A stretch of 7,440 nt of DNA from Terriglobus sp. Its GTDB lineage: Bacteria > Acidobacteriota > Terriglobia > Terriglobales > Acidobacteriaceae. The translations under genes and the position numbers were made by a program. This document shows, piece by piece, positions 1 through 6,958 of this stretch; position 1 is the first letter of the stretch; every line of letters starts with the position of its first letter. Location of the stretch: the NCBI GenBank assembly GCA_023265355.1, contig JAHFTZ010000105.1, positions 1 through 7,440 of the forward strand, in the 5' to 3' direction. A model generated the notes under the pieces. It had not been told where the DNA came from. It worked only from the letters and a program-made list of their open reading frames with translations, and made no database searches.

Positions 1-1112
1 CGTTTTCCATCGCAACGCGCGGAAGCGCGATCGGTACATGGTCGGGGTTCACCGCGATGACGGCTGCCATCGGGCCGGTGCTCGGTGGGTCGCTTGTGCA
101 ATATGCCTCCTGGCGCTGGGTTTTTCTTGTCAATATTCCGATTGCTGTTGTGGTCGTCGCGATCACCATGCTCAAAGTTCCAGAGAGTCGCAATGAGGAG
201 ATCCGCCCTCATCTGGATTGGCCCGGCGCTCTCTTCGCAACCTTGGGTCTAGGCGCGATTACGTATGCTTTGATCGAATCGTCCACTCCCGGAAGTCATT
301 CCGGCGGCGCTGCTCTCTTAGGGCTGGTTTCTCTCGCTGCCTTCTTCGTCACGGAAGCGCGCTCCAACTCGCCGATGGTCCGTCTCTCGCTCTTCCGTTC
401 ACGCAACTTCAGCGGAGCAAACCTTCTTACGTTCTTTCTTTATGGGGCTTTCGGCGGTGTACTCTTTATTCTCCCCTTGAACCTGATACAGGTACAGCAC
501 TACACGCCCACGCAGGCGGGAGGCGCGCTCCTACCGCTCATCCTTTTGATCTCTCTTCTTTCGCGATGGTCGGGCGGCCTGATCGCGCGATACGGTGCCA
601 GGCTTCCGCTCACGATCGGCCCACTTATCGTGGCGGCGGGCTTTCTGCTTTTTATTCGACCGAGCATCGGCGGGTCTTATGCCACAACTTTATTGCTTCC
701 TGTCGTCGTCCTGGGTGCCGGGATGGCAGTCTGCGTCGCACCGTTGACGACCACCGTAATGAACGCTGTCCCTGTCGCGGAGTCTGGTGTAGCCTCAGCC
801 GTAAACAACGCCGTCTCCCGCATCGCAGGACTTCTCGCGGTCGCAGTCTTCGGTCTTGTTCTCTACGCGGCCTTCAGTCACGACCTGACGCGTCAACTGG
901 ACGCTCTTACCATCTCGCCTGTAGAGCGAAAGAATGTTGAGGATCAACGCTCAAGACTCGCTGCCATTGAAACCGGGAACAGCCAGGCACAGCGAGCCGT
1001 CGCCGAATCCTTCGTCTTCGGATACCGGCATGTCTTGTGGGTTGCAGTGGCTCTGTCCATTGCTAGCTCTTTGAGCGCTGCGCTCTTTCTGGAAGCAAAA
1101 GAAGCTTCCTAG
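1..1112 (+). CDS. DHA2-family MFS multidrug exporter, 5' end cut by window edge
   Basis: This is the C-terminal part of an inner-membrane drug:proton antiporter of the major facilitator superfamily, DHA2 (EmrB/QacA-type, 14-TM) branch. The frame is open from base 3 to the edge, so the ATG at 57 is an internal methionine. The 18 residues before it (FSIATRGSAIGTWSGF...) are typical of the loop before TM5. About 369 residues are visible. They contain motif C (AAIGPVLGG, fragment residues 21-29), which marks drug antiporters, and then WRWVFLVNIPIAV, a DHA2 hallmark. I count about ten hydrophobic segments, matching TM5-TM14. A polar stretch before the last helix (near QLDALTISPVERKNVEDQRS) is the usual periplasmic loop. 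DHA2 pumps often work with an HlyD adaptor and TolC; such partners would lie to the left, out of view. It converges on the mdt-like operon. Family confidence is high; the substrate is unknown. Confidence 0.93.
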   Translation, partial: FSIATRGSAIGTWSGFTAMTAAIGPVLGGSLVQYASWRWVFLVNIPIAVVVVAITMLKVPESRNEEIRPHLDWPGALFATLGLGAITYALIESSTPGSHSGGAALLGLVSLAAFFVTEARSNSPMVRLSLFRSRNFSGANLLTFFLYGAFGGVLFILPLNLIQVQHYTPTQAGGALLPLILLISLLSRWSGGLIARYGARLPLTIGPLIVAAGFLLFIRPSIGGSYATTLLLPVVVLGAGMAVCVAPLTTTVMNAVPVAESGVASAVNNAVSRIAGLLAVAVFGLVLYAAFSHDLTRQLDALTISPVERKNVEDQRSRLAAIETGNSQAQRAVAESFVFGYRHVLWVAVALSIASSLSAALFLEAKEAS

Positions 1113-1114
1113 AA
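1087..1114. terminator. Hairpin over the convergent gene ends; possible weak bidirectional terminator
   Basis: GGAAGC (1091-1096) pairs with GCTTCC (1104-1109) around a 7-base A-rich loop. Beyond a one-base bulge at 1110, TTCT (1087-1090) pairs with AGAA (1111-1114), giving about ten pairs. It covers the stop codon of the MFS gene and sits against the stop of the converging FUSC gene, where a shared terminator would be expected. Neither side has a T-run, so intrinsic termination is not established; it could equally be coding-sequence coincidence. Confidence 0.3.
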
Positions 1115-1118
1115 CGCT

Positions 1119-3227
1119 CTACCGCGGAAGCGCGGGCTGAATACCTGCACTCTCGTCGAGCGCGCGAATGCCTGGTTGCTGTAAAGTGCCTTGCACCTGC
1201 TGGATGAGGTACTGCAGAATTTTTCCGCTGTCGGAGGCGAGCGGGGCGTCGTGACGAGAGTCGGCAGCCATCGCGCGCTGCAGAGGAGCAGTGTCGATGA
1301 TTCGATCGGGCATGGAGGCGTCAATGAGGTTCGCCAGATCGTTGAGAGCTTCGATGTTTGCCGCCTGAATCTCCTCGGCCAGTGGAGAGAGTCTTCCGTC
1401 CGGCGTATTCAAGCGCATGTGCGCGAGCGTAATCTGCATCAGAAAGAACGTTCGCAGTTCCGGCTGCCAGATATGAATTGCCGCGCGCCACTTGAGGGCC
1501 GTCTCACGCTCTGAGTTGAACTCGAAGAGCACTGCGTCCGCAAGAAGACGTACCTCGGAAAAAGTCTCGTTAATCACATCGCGCTGGCCGCGGACTTTTT
1601 TCAGATACGCCGCGTTGGATCCCTCCGGCTTGGCTCGCATGTAATCCGCCATCAGGCGAATGGTCCGGAGAAATGTCGCCTGCATGGCTGCAGCTGCGGT
1701 GCCGGACTGTGCCTGATCGAAGAAGATCCACATGGCAAGGAGACCAAGCAGAATGCCCTCTACGTTATCTCGTGCCGGTGTAAGAAGCACTGCGGGACCG
1801 AACGTCCGCAACTGTACAAGATCGAAAGCGAATGCGATCTGCAAGCCGAGGTAAGAGATGCGAGGGCTGGACGTGGCAATCCACGCCGATAGAGCCGTGA
1901 TCGATGCAAAGAGAACGCCAAAGGAGATGATGGAATCAAACGTGGGCAGAAAGAGCGACTCCGAAAGAATGCCAAAGATCAGTCCTCCCAGGATCGCCCC
2001 CACGAAGCGTAGAAGCTGCTTCTGACGCGACGATCCAGCAGTGCTCAACGCTGTGATCATGCACGTGGGAATCGCGGAGGAGAGTCCCTTCCACGCCAAC
2101 AGGTGATACACGATGTAACAGACCATCGCCGCTCCCGCACCGCGCAACGCGAACCCTACGTGTTCTGGATTAGTGAAGGCATCGCGCTTGAAGAGAGGAG
2201 GCGAAGGCGGCTTTTCATCGAGGATGTATTCGTTCTCGGGATCCTCCTGCTCGATGGCCCTGTTGATGAGTCCGACCGTGGACGCAAGCAGAGGAATCAG
2301 ACTGGTGGCATGTCCTTCCGCAAGATGCTCATCCGGAACAGGAGGTGCAGGAGAGACATAGTTCGTCTTCCAGAGATGATCGATCTGATTGGCGATGGCT
2401 GCGAGTTGCTTCAGTTCATGATCGGTTTGTGGCTCCGGTGTGACGAGGAGCGCAGCCGTAAGATCGATGAGACGTCCGGTCAGTCCGATAAAAACGGCCT
2501 GCCGCGCGTAGTACTCCGAGCCAGACTGCATGTGCAGAAGGTTGCGCCGAAGCAGGCCTGTACCAATGTCGGAGAACTGACGAACCTGAGCGGTCGCTTC
2601 GGGGTTGGGATTTGCAGCCGTTCTCAGCACGCCGGAGACCGCTTTCAGCCGGCCAGTCAATCCGTCTTGCAGAGGCGTCGTGCGATAAAAGGCGGCAAAG
2701 ATCAGTTCGATGACGATGGTGATTCCAACCGCCACAACCACGGCAAGCGCGGAATATAAAGTGAGGCTGAGTTGGCGGTCGATGCTTGCCGGCAGATCCC
2801 AGAGCGGAATCGCGGACGTCATCAAAAAGCCGAAGCCCGTGGCGATGCGGTATTGCGACGCGGCGCTGATAAAGAAAAACGTGAGGAGGAGACAGCCTCC
2901 GATCCAAAGAAAGTGCAGGAAGGGTGAACCGGTAAAAAGAAAGATGCCCAGCAGAATGATTCCCAGCGCCGCGCCGATGGCACCGATCAAACCGATCGAA
3001 GTTTCAAAAGTCTCCTCTGTCGTCTCGCGCGAAATGAGCAGCGTGTAGTACACACCCAGCGCCGCATTTGGAATGCGGAAGACCATGACCCAAACCGTCA
3101 TGAGGACGGCAGCCAGCGTCATGCGAACAATCAGCCAGTTACGCCCCGGGTACGGCTTCAGTTCCTGCTTGAGATAGTTCCAGGCCGATTCAAGCGATAG
3201 GTTGAGGTCGGAACCATGGCTTGGCAT
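1119..3227 (-). CDS. mdtO: MdtO-like FUSC-family inner-membrane efflux protein
   Basis: This 702-residue protein is the probable inner-membrane component of the tripartite pump encoded by this operon. FUSC-family proteins (fusaric acid resistance, AaeB, YccS, MdtO) export aromatic acids and other toxic small molecules. It has the family's two-half plan. A first membrane block spans about residues 33-179. A cytosolic region of about 180-350 follows. A second membrane block spans about 355-505, and then a soluble tail of about 200 residues. Several stretches match my recollection of E. coli MdtO (about 680 aa): RDAFTNPEH (348-356), GSSRQKQLLRF (398-408), AWIATSSPRISYLG (448-461) and ARDNVEGILLGLL (485-497). 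The ATG at 3227 is preceded by a good Shine-Dalgarno and lies three bases after the adaptor gene's stop. It is the last gene of the operon and ends six bases from the convergent MFS stop. Substrate is not predictable from sequence. Confidence 0.92.
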   Translation of the reverse strand: MPSHGSDLNLSLESAWNYLKQELKPYPGRNWLIVRMTLAAVLMTVWVMVFRIPNAALGVYYTLLISRETTEETFETSIGLIGAIGAALGIILLGIFLFTGSPFLHFLWIGGCLLLTFFFISAASQYRIATGFGFLMTSAIPLWDLPASIDRQLSLTLYSALAVVVAVGITIVIELIFAAFYRTTPLQDGLTGRLKAVSGVLRTAANPNPEATAQVRQFSDIGTGLLRRNLLHMQSGSEYYARQAVFIGLTGRLIDLTAALLVTPEPQTDHELKQLAAIANQIDHLWKTNYVSPAPPVPDEHLAEGHATSLIPLLASTVGLINRAIEQEDPENEYILDEKPPSPPLFKRDAFTNPEHVGFALRGAGAAMVCYIVYHLLAWKGLSSAIPTCMITALSTAGSSRQKQLLRFVGAILGGLIFGILSESLFLPTFDSIISFGVLFASITALSAWIATSSPRISYLGLQIAFAFDLVQLRTFGPAVLLTPARDNVEGILLGLLAMWIFFDQAQSGTAAAAMQATFLRTIRLMADYMRAKPEGSNAAYLKKVRGQRDVINETFSEVRLLADAVLFEFNSERETALKWRAAIHIWQPELRTFFLMQITLAHMRLNTPDGRLSPLAEEIQAANIEALNDLANLIDASMPDRIIDTAPLQRAMAADSRHDAPLASDSGKILQYLIQQVQGTLQQPGIRALDESAGIQPALPR

Positions 3228-3230
3228 CGG

Positions 3231-4445
3231 CTAACCTTTCCGATGCAGGATGACCGTGGAGGATTCGCCGATGCGCAGACGATCCGTAGGGGGATCGAGA
3301 ATCCGAATGCGCACAGGATAGCGGGAGGCAAGATGAACCCAGTTGAGCGTACGCTGCGCATCGGGCAGGCCATCGGTGATGCGGCCCACTGTATCCGAGT
3401 CGGGAATGACGCCGTAGCCGATGCTCTCCACGACTCCACGCAGGCGCTCTGAGGGATGCGACATCGTGTAGACTTCGACGTTCATGCCCGGCTGAATCCG
3501 CTGCAACTGCGTCTCACGGAAGTTTGCCACCACCCACCACACGCGCGTATCGATCAGCGTAAAGACCTGCTGTCCAACGTGCGCAAACGCGCCTTCGGAG
3601 ATGCGCAGATTCGTGACTCTCGCCTCGAACGGTGCGTAGACACTTGTGTGGTCCAAGTCGTACTGAGCCTTGCGCACGGCAGAGGCACGAGACTCGCGCT
3701 GCGAAGTAAGAGGTGCCAGAATGTCCACCGCGGCCTGCGATTGGCTGTACTGCGCGCCACTCTGTGTCACGCTGGCGACTGCGCCCCTCTGTTGCGCCCG
3801 TGCCGCATCCAGACGAGCCCGGGCCGACGCAAGCTGCGCCTGTGCCAGAAGGACAGATTGAGCGCGTGCGCTGGAGACAGTTCGTGCCTGATCCACCTGG
3901 TCTGGAGTGATGTAGCGCTTTGCCAGCAGCGGTTCCAGCCGAGCAAGATTACTCTTCGCGTACTCAGCCTCCTGCTTACTTCGCTCGATCTCTGCCTGCG
4001 CCTGGATCACCTGCGCCTCAGCCTGCTGCACGTCCGCAACCGAGCGCTGCGAAGCAGCCTCCGAAGTCGCAATGTTCGCCTGAGCAGCGCGCGCAGCCGA
4101 TTCCTGCGATGTGATGTGGCGGCTCTCGTTGGCGATTTGTCCTCCAAGAGCCTCCTGTTGAGAGAGAGCATTCTGCAAGGCGTAAAGATAGGGGTCCGCA
4201 TCGATCTTGAAGAGCAGATCGCCGGTGTGAACCAACTGGTTATCCTTCACATGCAACGCAGTGATCGGACCTTCAACGACTGGGGCCATGCCGATAAAGT
4301 TGGCGAAGACCTCAGCGTCGTCCGTGCGTGGATCGACAGTCGTCAAATAGACCGTGACACCAATGCACACGATGGCCAGCACTACGATGGCGACGCTGAG
4401 TATCTTGCCTAGAGTGGTTTGCCGTTTTGCTTGGGGCGTGTCCAT
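3231..4445 (-). CDS. mdtN: MdtN-like HlyD-family periplasmic adaptor (membrane fusion protein)
   Basis: This 404-residue membrane fusion protein bridges the FUSC inner-membrane component and the outer-membrane factor across the periplasm. In order it has: a short cytosolic N-terminus; one TM anchor (about 13-35); the first lipoyl half-motif (VVEGPITALHVKDNQLVHTGDLLFKID, near 56-82); a very Ala/Gln/Arg-rich coiled coil (about 86-262); the second lipoyl half (TSVYAPFEARVTNL...GQQVFTLID, 267-299); and a beta-barrel and membrane-proximal region. FTLIDTR (295-301), VANFRET (306-312), ESIGYGVIPDS (340-350) and LNWVHLASRYPV (367-378) closely match my recollection of E. coli MdtN, which is about 60 residues shorter; the extra length is mostly coiled coil. 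Start ATG at 4445 lies three bases after the ytcA stop; the only upstream purine-rich match is a weak GGGG about 11 bases away. The FUSC gene follows after three bases. Function is confident, substrate unknown. Confidence 0.95.
   Translation of the reverse strand: MDTPQAKRQTTLGKILSVAIVVLAIVCIGVTVYLTTVDPRTDDAEVFANFIGMAPVVEGPITALHVKDNQLVHTGDLLFKIDADPYLYALQNALSQQEALGGQIANESRHITSQESAARAAQANIATSEAASQRSVADVQQAEAQVIQAQAEIERSKQEAEYAKSNLARLEPLLAKRYITPDQVDQARTVSSARAQSVLLAQAQLASARARLDAARAQQRGAVASVTQSGAQYSQSQAAVDILAPLTSQRESRASAVRKAQYDLDHTSVYAPFEARVTNLRISEGAFAHVGQQVFTLIDTRVWWVVANFRETQLQRIQPGMNVEVYTMSHPSERLRGVVESIGYGVIPDSDTVGRITDGLPDAQRTLNWVHLASRYPVRIRILDPPTDRLRIGESSTVILHRKG
3235..3240 (-). promoter_or_regulatory. 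Shine-Dalgarno of the FUSC gene
   Basis: On the minus strand GAAAGG lies seven bases before the ATG at 3227, inside the last codons of the adaptor gene. It is the clearest ribosome-binding site in the window. It fixes the FUSC start and shows that ribosomes can reload at this junction, so adaptor and exporter are probably made in a linked ratio. Confidence 0.7.
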
Positions 4446-4448
4446 GGT

Positions 4449-4733
4449 CTATCGCACCCCAAAGAGAACGAGCCAGATTGAGAGACAGAAGAAGAGCGCC
4501 AGGCAGGGATAGATCAACACCAGTGGCGCGAGTTGATACTCCCAGTCGAAACGCCGCAGGATCTGCCGCACGATCAGTGTAAGAAAGGAAGCCAGCGCAA
4601 TACAGAAGGCCCAGGCAGGGAAGTAGGAGCCGAGGATATCCATCGATGGATTACGCGCGCACCCTGAGACTGCAGGCAGCGCGAGCAGCACCAGGAGACA
4701 CGGTCGAAAGAAGCAGTGCGGAGAACGTGTCAT
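4449..4733 (-). CDS. ytcA: YtcA-like small membrane lipoprotein of the mdtNOP cluster
   Basis: This 94-residue protein resembles E. coli YtcA, the uncharacterised small protein encoded directly before mdtN. A signal sequence with a lipobox ends VSGC, placing the lipidated cysteine at residue 25. Then follow NPSMDILGSYFPAWAFC (28-44) and two hydrophobic segments, about 38-57 and 68-92, separated by a short charged turn (RQILRRFDWEY). From memory, E. coli YtcA has the parallel SGC...GAYYPSWFFC...LTLI.R pattern at nearly the same length, so conservation lies in the segment after the lipobox and in TM1. Its ATG overlaps the OMF stop (ATGA, 4-base overlap), and the adaptor gene starts three bases after its stop, so it is embedded in the operon. 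The role is unproven. By analogy with the small AaeX/DUF1656 partners of FUSC pumps it may help assemble or stabilise the exporter; that is inference. Confidence 0.88.
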   Translation of the reverse strand: MTRSPHCFFRPCLLVLLALPAVSGCARNPSMDILGSYFPAWAFCIALASFLTLIVRQILRRFDWEYQLAPLVLIYPCLALFFCLSIWLVLFGVR

Positions 4734-6193
4734 GGTTTGGGAACCTCTCGTGTACGCAGGAGCTCGCCTGTGCGATAGCTCACCTGCGCCAGGCTATCCA
4801 GCACGGCAACCCTCGCGGAGACATCTTCAAAGCGAGCCGCGGCAAGTTGACGCTGCGCGGCAAGAACATCGACGATGTTGCGTACACCGTACTTGTAGGA
4901 CTCTAAAGATTGATCGTAGGAGTCCTGCGACGCACGCAGCAGGGCCGTGGCCGCGTCGCGCTGGCGAAACGCTGTGTCGGCATCCACAAAGGCCTGCCAC
5001 ACTTCAGACTCAATACGATCGCGCAGACCGCGCAGAGTCTCCTCTTCGCGCTTCTGAGCGGCTTCCGTCTCACGCACCTGTGAGCGGCGGCGGTTTCCAT
5101 CGAAGACGTTCCAGTTGAGCGTCAACTCGGCATCATAGACACGCCCGGTAGCGTACGCTCCGGGTTGTGCGGTCTGCAGACCCCATGCACGAAGTTCGCC
5201 AAGGCTGCCACTGAAGTTTACCGTCGGAAAGTAGCGGCTTCTTGCTTCGCGAACGCCTGATTTCGCAGCGTCGATCGCCGAAAACTGTCGCAAGAGGTCC
5301 GGCCGCTCCTTGAGTGCGACCTCGATCAACTCATGGCCCTCCGCAGAGAGCGTGGGCGGTATCGTCAGTTCATCGATGCTCTGTACATCGAAGCTCGTAT
5401 CGGCAGGCGCGGTGACGAGGGTCGCAAGATATCCAGTCGCCTTGCGCTCGTTCCCGATACGCAGTTGCAACTCATAGTTCGCCTGGGCTGCCGTGCTCTT
5501 GGCTTCGGAGAGATCCGGCAGAGTCGCCAGCCCGTTGTCGAAGCGTGCCTGGGTTGCGTCGGACACAGCCTGCGCAGACGTCAGATTGGACTCTGCGGCC
5601 ACGCGCTGGCCCTTGGAATCGAGCAGCAGATAGTAGGCGTGCATCACGCGAAAAAGAAGCTGACGATGCGCGTCGTTGAAAGAAAAAGACGCCGCCCGGA
5701 GAAGACTGCGTTGTTCCTTCACCTGATCGATCCGTCCGTTCGCGTCGAAGAGGGTGTAGTTCATCTTGGCCGCAACTTCGCCGATGCCGAGTTGTTGAAT
5801 GACAAACGTGTTGTAGAGCAGCACCCCGTTGCGATTTGTCAGTGCGGTGAAGCCAACGTCCAAAGCCGGATAAAGCGCACTCTGGGCAAGATGCAGTGCT
5901 GCCGCGCGCTGGCGGGCAGCCTGCCAAGCCTCCCGCGTCTCCGGGCTGTGCGCCTCGGCAAGATCGACCAGTTCAGAGAGGGTGTACTTCTTCTCCTGCG
6001 TAAGTCCGAGTTCCTCATGTCTGCTCTGTTCGGCCTGACGAGAGACCTTCGCCTCGGCATCCGTAAACCACGGACGTTCAGGCCGATTCGGAAGATCCTG
6101 AGCAAGCATCGACCCTGCGAAACTCAGCACACCAAACAGATAGGCGCACGGCCGAAATCTGCCCAGATTGAAAGCCACAGGCGACGAACGCAT
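4730..6193 (-). CDS. TolC-type outer-membrane efflux factor
   Basis: This is an outer-membrane channel of the OEP/TolC family and the exit duct of the pump. It has two OEP repeats, about 84-275 and 303-495 (numbered from the upstream GTG). ARFDNGLATLPDLSEAKSTAAQANYEL (231-257) and SYKYGVRNIVDVLAAQRQLAAARF (447-470) are the equivalent helical hairpins of the two halves. ERPDLLRQ (311-318) and REARSRYFPTVNFSGSLG (330-347) are also typical. The frame opens with GTG at 6238 (502 aa). I prefer the ATG at 6193 (487 aa) because it gives a compact signal peptide (MRSSPVAFNLGRFR, hydrophobic core, cut near AGSMLA). It also leaves the palindrome at 6226-6257 non-coding. Neither start has a clear Shine-Dalgarno. 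There is no lipobox cysteine, unlike E. coli MdtP, so this may be an orthologous replacement. It is the first gene of the efflux operon and overlaps ytcA by four bases. Confidence 0.92.
   Translation of the reverse strand: MRSSPVAFNLGRFRPCAYLFGVLSFAGSMLAQDLPNRPERPWFTDAEAKVSRQAEQSRHEELGLTQEKKYTLSELVDLAEAHSPETREAWQAARQRAAALHLAQSALYPALDVGFTALTNRNGVLLYNTFVIQQLGIGEVAAKMNYTLFDANGRIDQVKEQRSLLRAASFSFNDAHRQLLFRVMHAYYLLLDSKGQRVAAESNLTSAQAVSDATQARFDNGLATLPDLSEAKSTAAQANYELQLRIGNERKATGYLATLVTAPADTSFDVQSIDELTIPPTLSAEGHELIEVALKERPDLLRQFSAIDAAKSGVREARSRYFPTVNFSGSLGELRAWGLQTAQPGAYATGRVYDAELTLNWNVFDGNRRRSQVRETEAAQKREEETLRGLRDRIESEVWQAFVDADTAFRQRDAATALLRASQDSYDQSLESYKYGVRNIVDVLAAQRQLAAARFEDVSARVAVLDSLAQVSYRTGELLRTREVPKP
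4744..4749 (-). promoter_or_regulatory. Shine-Dalgarno of the ytcA-like gene
   Basis: GAGAGG on the minus strand sits ten bases before the ATG at 4733, within the OMF coding end. Together with the ATGA stop/start overlap at 4730-4733 it supports the chosen start and suggests translational coupling of ytcA to the OMF. Confidence 0.5.
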
Positions 6194-6225
6194 CCGGTTT
6201 CTAGAGATAGGGTTCAAGAGCTTAA

Positions 6226-6257
6226 GGATAAACGACACCTGAAGGAGCCGTTTATCC
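6226..6257. promoter_or_regulatory. 32-bp imperfect palindrome, candidate operator of the efflux operon
   Basis: GGATAAACG (6226-6234) and CGTTTATCC (6249-6257) are perfect 9-bp inverted arms, 23 bp centre to centre. Counting inner matches such as CCT/AGG (6239-6241 region), 13 of 16 pairs are complementary. It lies 33-64 bases upstream of the preferred OMF ATG, where a dimeric repressor (TetR or MarR type) would control the pump. It could instead fold as an RNA hairpin in the leader. No convincing -35/-10 pair could be assigned around it, and no regulator gene is in the window. Confidence 0.5.
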
Positions 6258-6268
6258 GAAGAACTACT

Positions 6269-6321
6269 GCTTCAGCCCGATTCGCTTCAGAGGTTCCTTG
6301 TCAGGCACCCCACAGCTTCAG
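6269..6321. repeat. Three direct copies of heptamer GCTTCAG
   Basis: GCTTCAG occurs at 6269-6275, 6284-6290 and 6315-6321, the last inside the 3' end of the HAD gene. A partial inverted copy (CTGAAG, 6239-6244) sits at the centre of the palindrome. Starts are 15 and 31 bp apart. They may be accessory regulator sites upstream of the efflux operon, or chance; the copy in the HAD gene is constrained by coding. Confidence 0.3.
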
Positions 6322-6924
6322 AAATCCTCTGCGCTCCATCTCTACAAGAAACTCGGCGTGGTTCCTGTAAACGATCCCCAGCATCCCTGCAGCTTCCGCT
6401 GCGCGAATATTTTCTTCGCGATCATCGACAAAAAGAATCTGCTCCGCCGGAACACCCAAGCCTTCCACCGCCACGGCATAGATCTCCGGCTCCGGCTTAC
6501 GCATCTTCAACTGGTGAGACCACACCGCGTGGGTAAACTCCGCTATCCAGGCCAGCTTGGCACATACGCCGTGCTCCATCGCATCGCCGATATTCGACAG
6601 AATGCCCGTCTTCACACCAGACTTCTGCAGGCGCTCAGCCCACGCCACCATGGGTTCATTCATGTCCGTCCACAGCTCTGTATCCAGGTGCTTGAGCTTC
6701 ACCAAATCAGCATCCGTGAGCTTTCGATCGGCAACAGCGTTCCAATACTCTGTTCCGTTGAGCGTCCCGCGGTCGTACTCGTCGCGAAACTGCCAGTAAC
6801 CCGCATGGAACGAAGCCTCGTCCATTGCCAGCTCTTGCTTCATTTCATCCCACACAGTAACGTTGGCTGGCCCACTCAGTACCAGCCCAAAGTCAAAGAG
6901 AACCGCCTTCACCTGATCATGCAT
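6301..6924 (-). CDS. HAD-superfamily subfamily IA hydrolase (phosphatase)
   Basis: A 207-residue cytosolic haloacid-dehalogenase-fold enzyme, likely a small-molecule phosphatase. All four HAD motifs are visible. Motif I is VLFDFG, with nucleophile Asp11; the usual second Asp is Gly13, as in YihX-type members. Motif II is ILSNIG with Ser110. Motif III is RKPEPEIY with Lys143. Motif IV is ILFVDDREENI with Asp167 and Asp168. A helical cap of about residues 18-85 fits type IA. Length is normal. E. coli YihX (alpha-D-glucose-1-phosphate phosphatase) is a structural analogue, but specificity cannot be inferred. The ATG at 6924 is chosen because motif I follows directly. There is no Shine-Dalgarno, and a TAnnnT box lies 7-12 bases upstream. 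The OMF gene follows on the same strand after 62 or 107 bases, depending on its start, so read-through into the efflux operon is possible. A functional link to the pump is not evident. Confidence 0.9.
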   Translation of the reverse strand: MHDQVKAVLFDFGLVLSGPANVTVWDEMKQELAMDEASFHAGYWQFRDEYDRGTLNGTEYWNAVADRKLTDADLVKLKHLDTELWTDMNEPMVAWAERLQKSGVKTGILSNIGDAMEHGVCAKLAWIAEFTHAVWSHQLKMRKPEPEIYAVAVEGLGVPAEQILFVDDREENIRAAEAAGMLGIVYRNHAEFLVEMERRGFLKLWGA

Positions 6925-6930
6925 GCAGAC

Positions 6931-6958
6931 ATCTTAAACGCGCGGAGCCAAACGTCTA
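6931..6958 (-). promoter_or_regulatory. Putative leaderless promoter of the HAD gene
   Basis: On the minus strand TAAGAT (6936-6931) occupies exactly -12 to -7 relative to the ATG at 6924 and matches TATAAT at four of six bases. TAGACG (6958-6953), 16 bp upstream, matches TTGACA at four of six. Transcription would start at or next to the A of the ATG. The boxes are weak, so this rests on position and on the lack of a ribosome-binding site. Confidence 0.35.

Noticed and set aside
218..940. Second plus-strand frame inside the MFS gene
   Set aside because: It overlaps the MFS coding frame throughout. The MFS frame has clear motif C and transmembrane segments, while this one is Arg/Ser/Cys-rich.
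2103..2759. Plus-strand open frame of 218 codons
   Set aside because: It is antisense to the FUSC gene, is Arg-rich and has no recognisable domain.
3456..4412. Plus-strand open frame of 318 codons
   Set aside because: It is antisense to the MdtN-like adaptor. It is rich in Leu, Arg, Cys and His and mirrors the Ala/Gln repeats of the coiled coil; no motif supports it.
5333..6370. Plus-strand open frame of 345 codons
   Set aside because: It lies antisense to the OMF, the spacer and the HAD 3' end. Arg/Leu-rich composition with no domain shows it is a by-product of GC-rich codon bias on the other strand.
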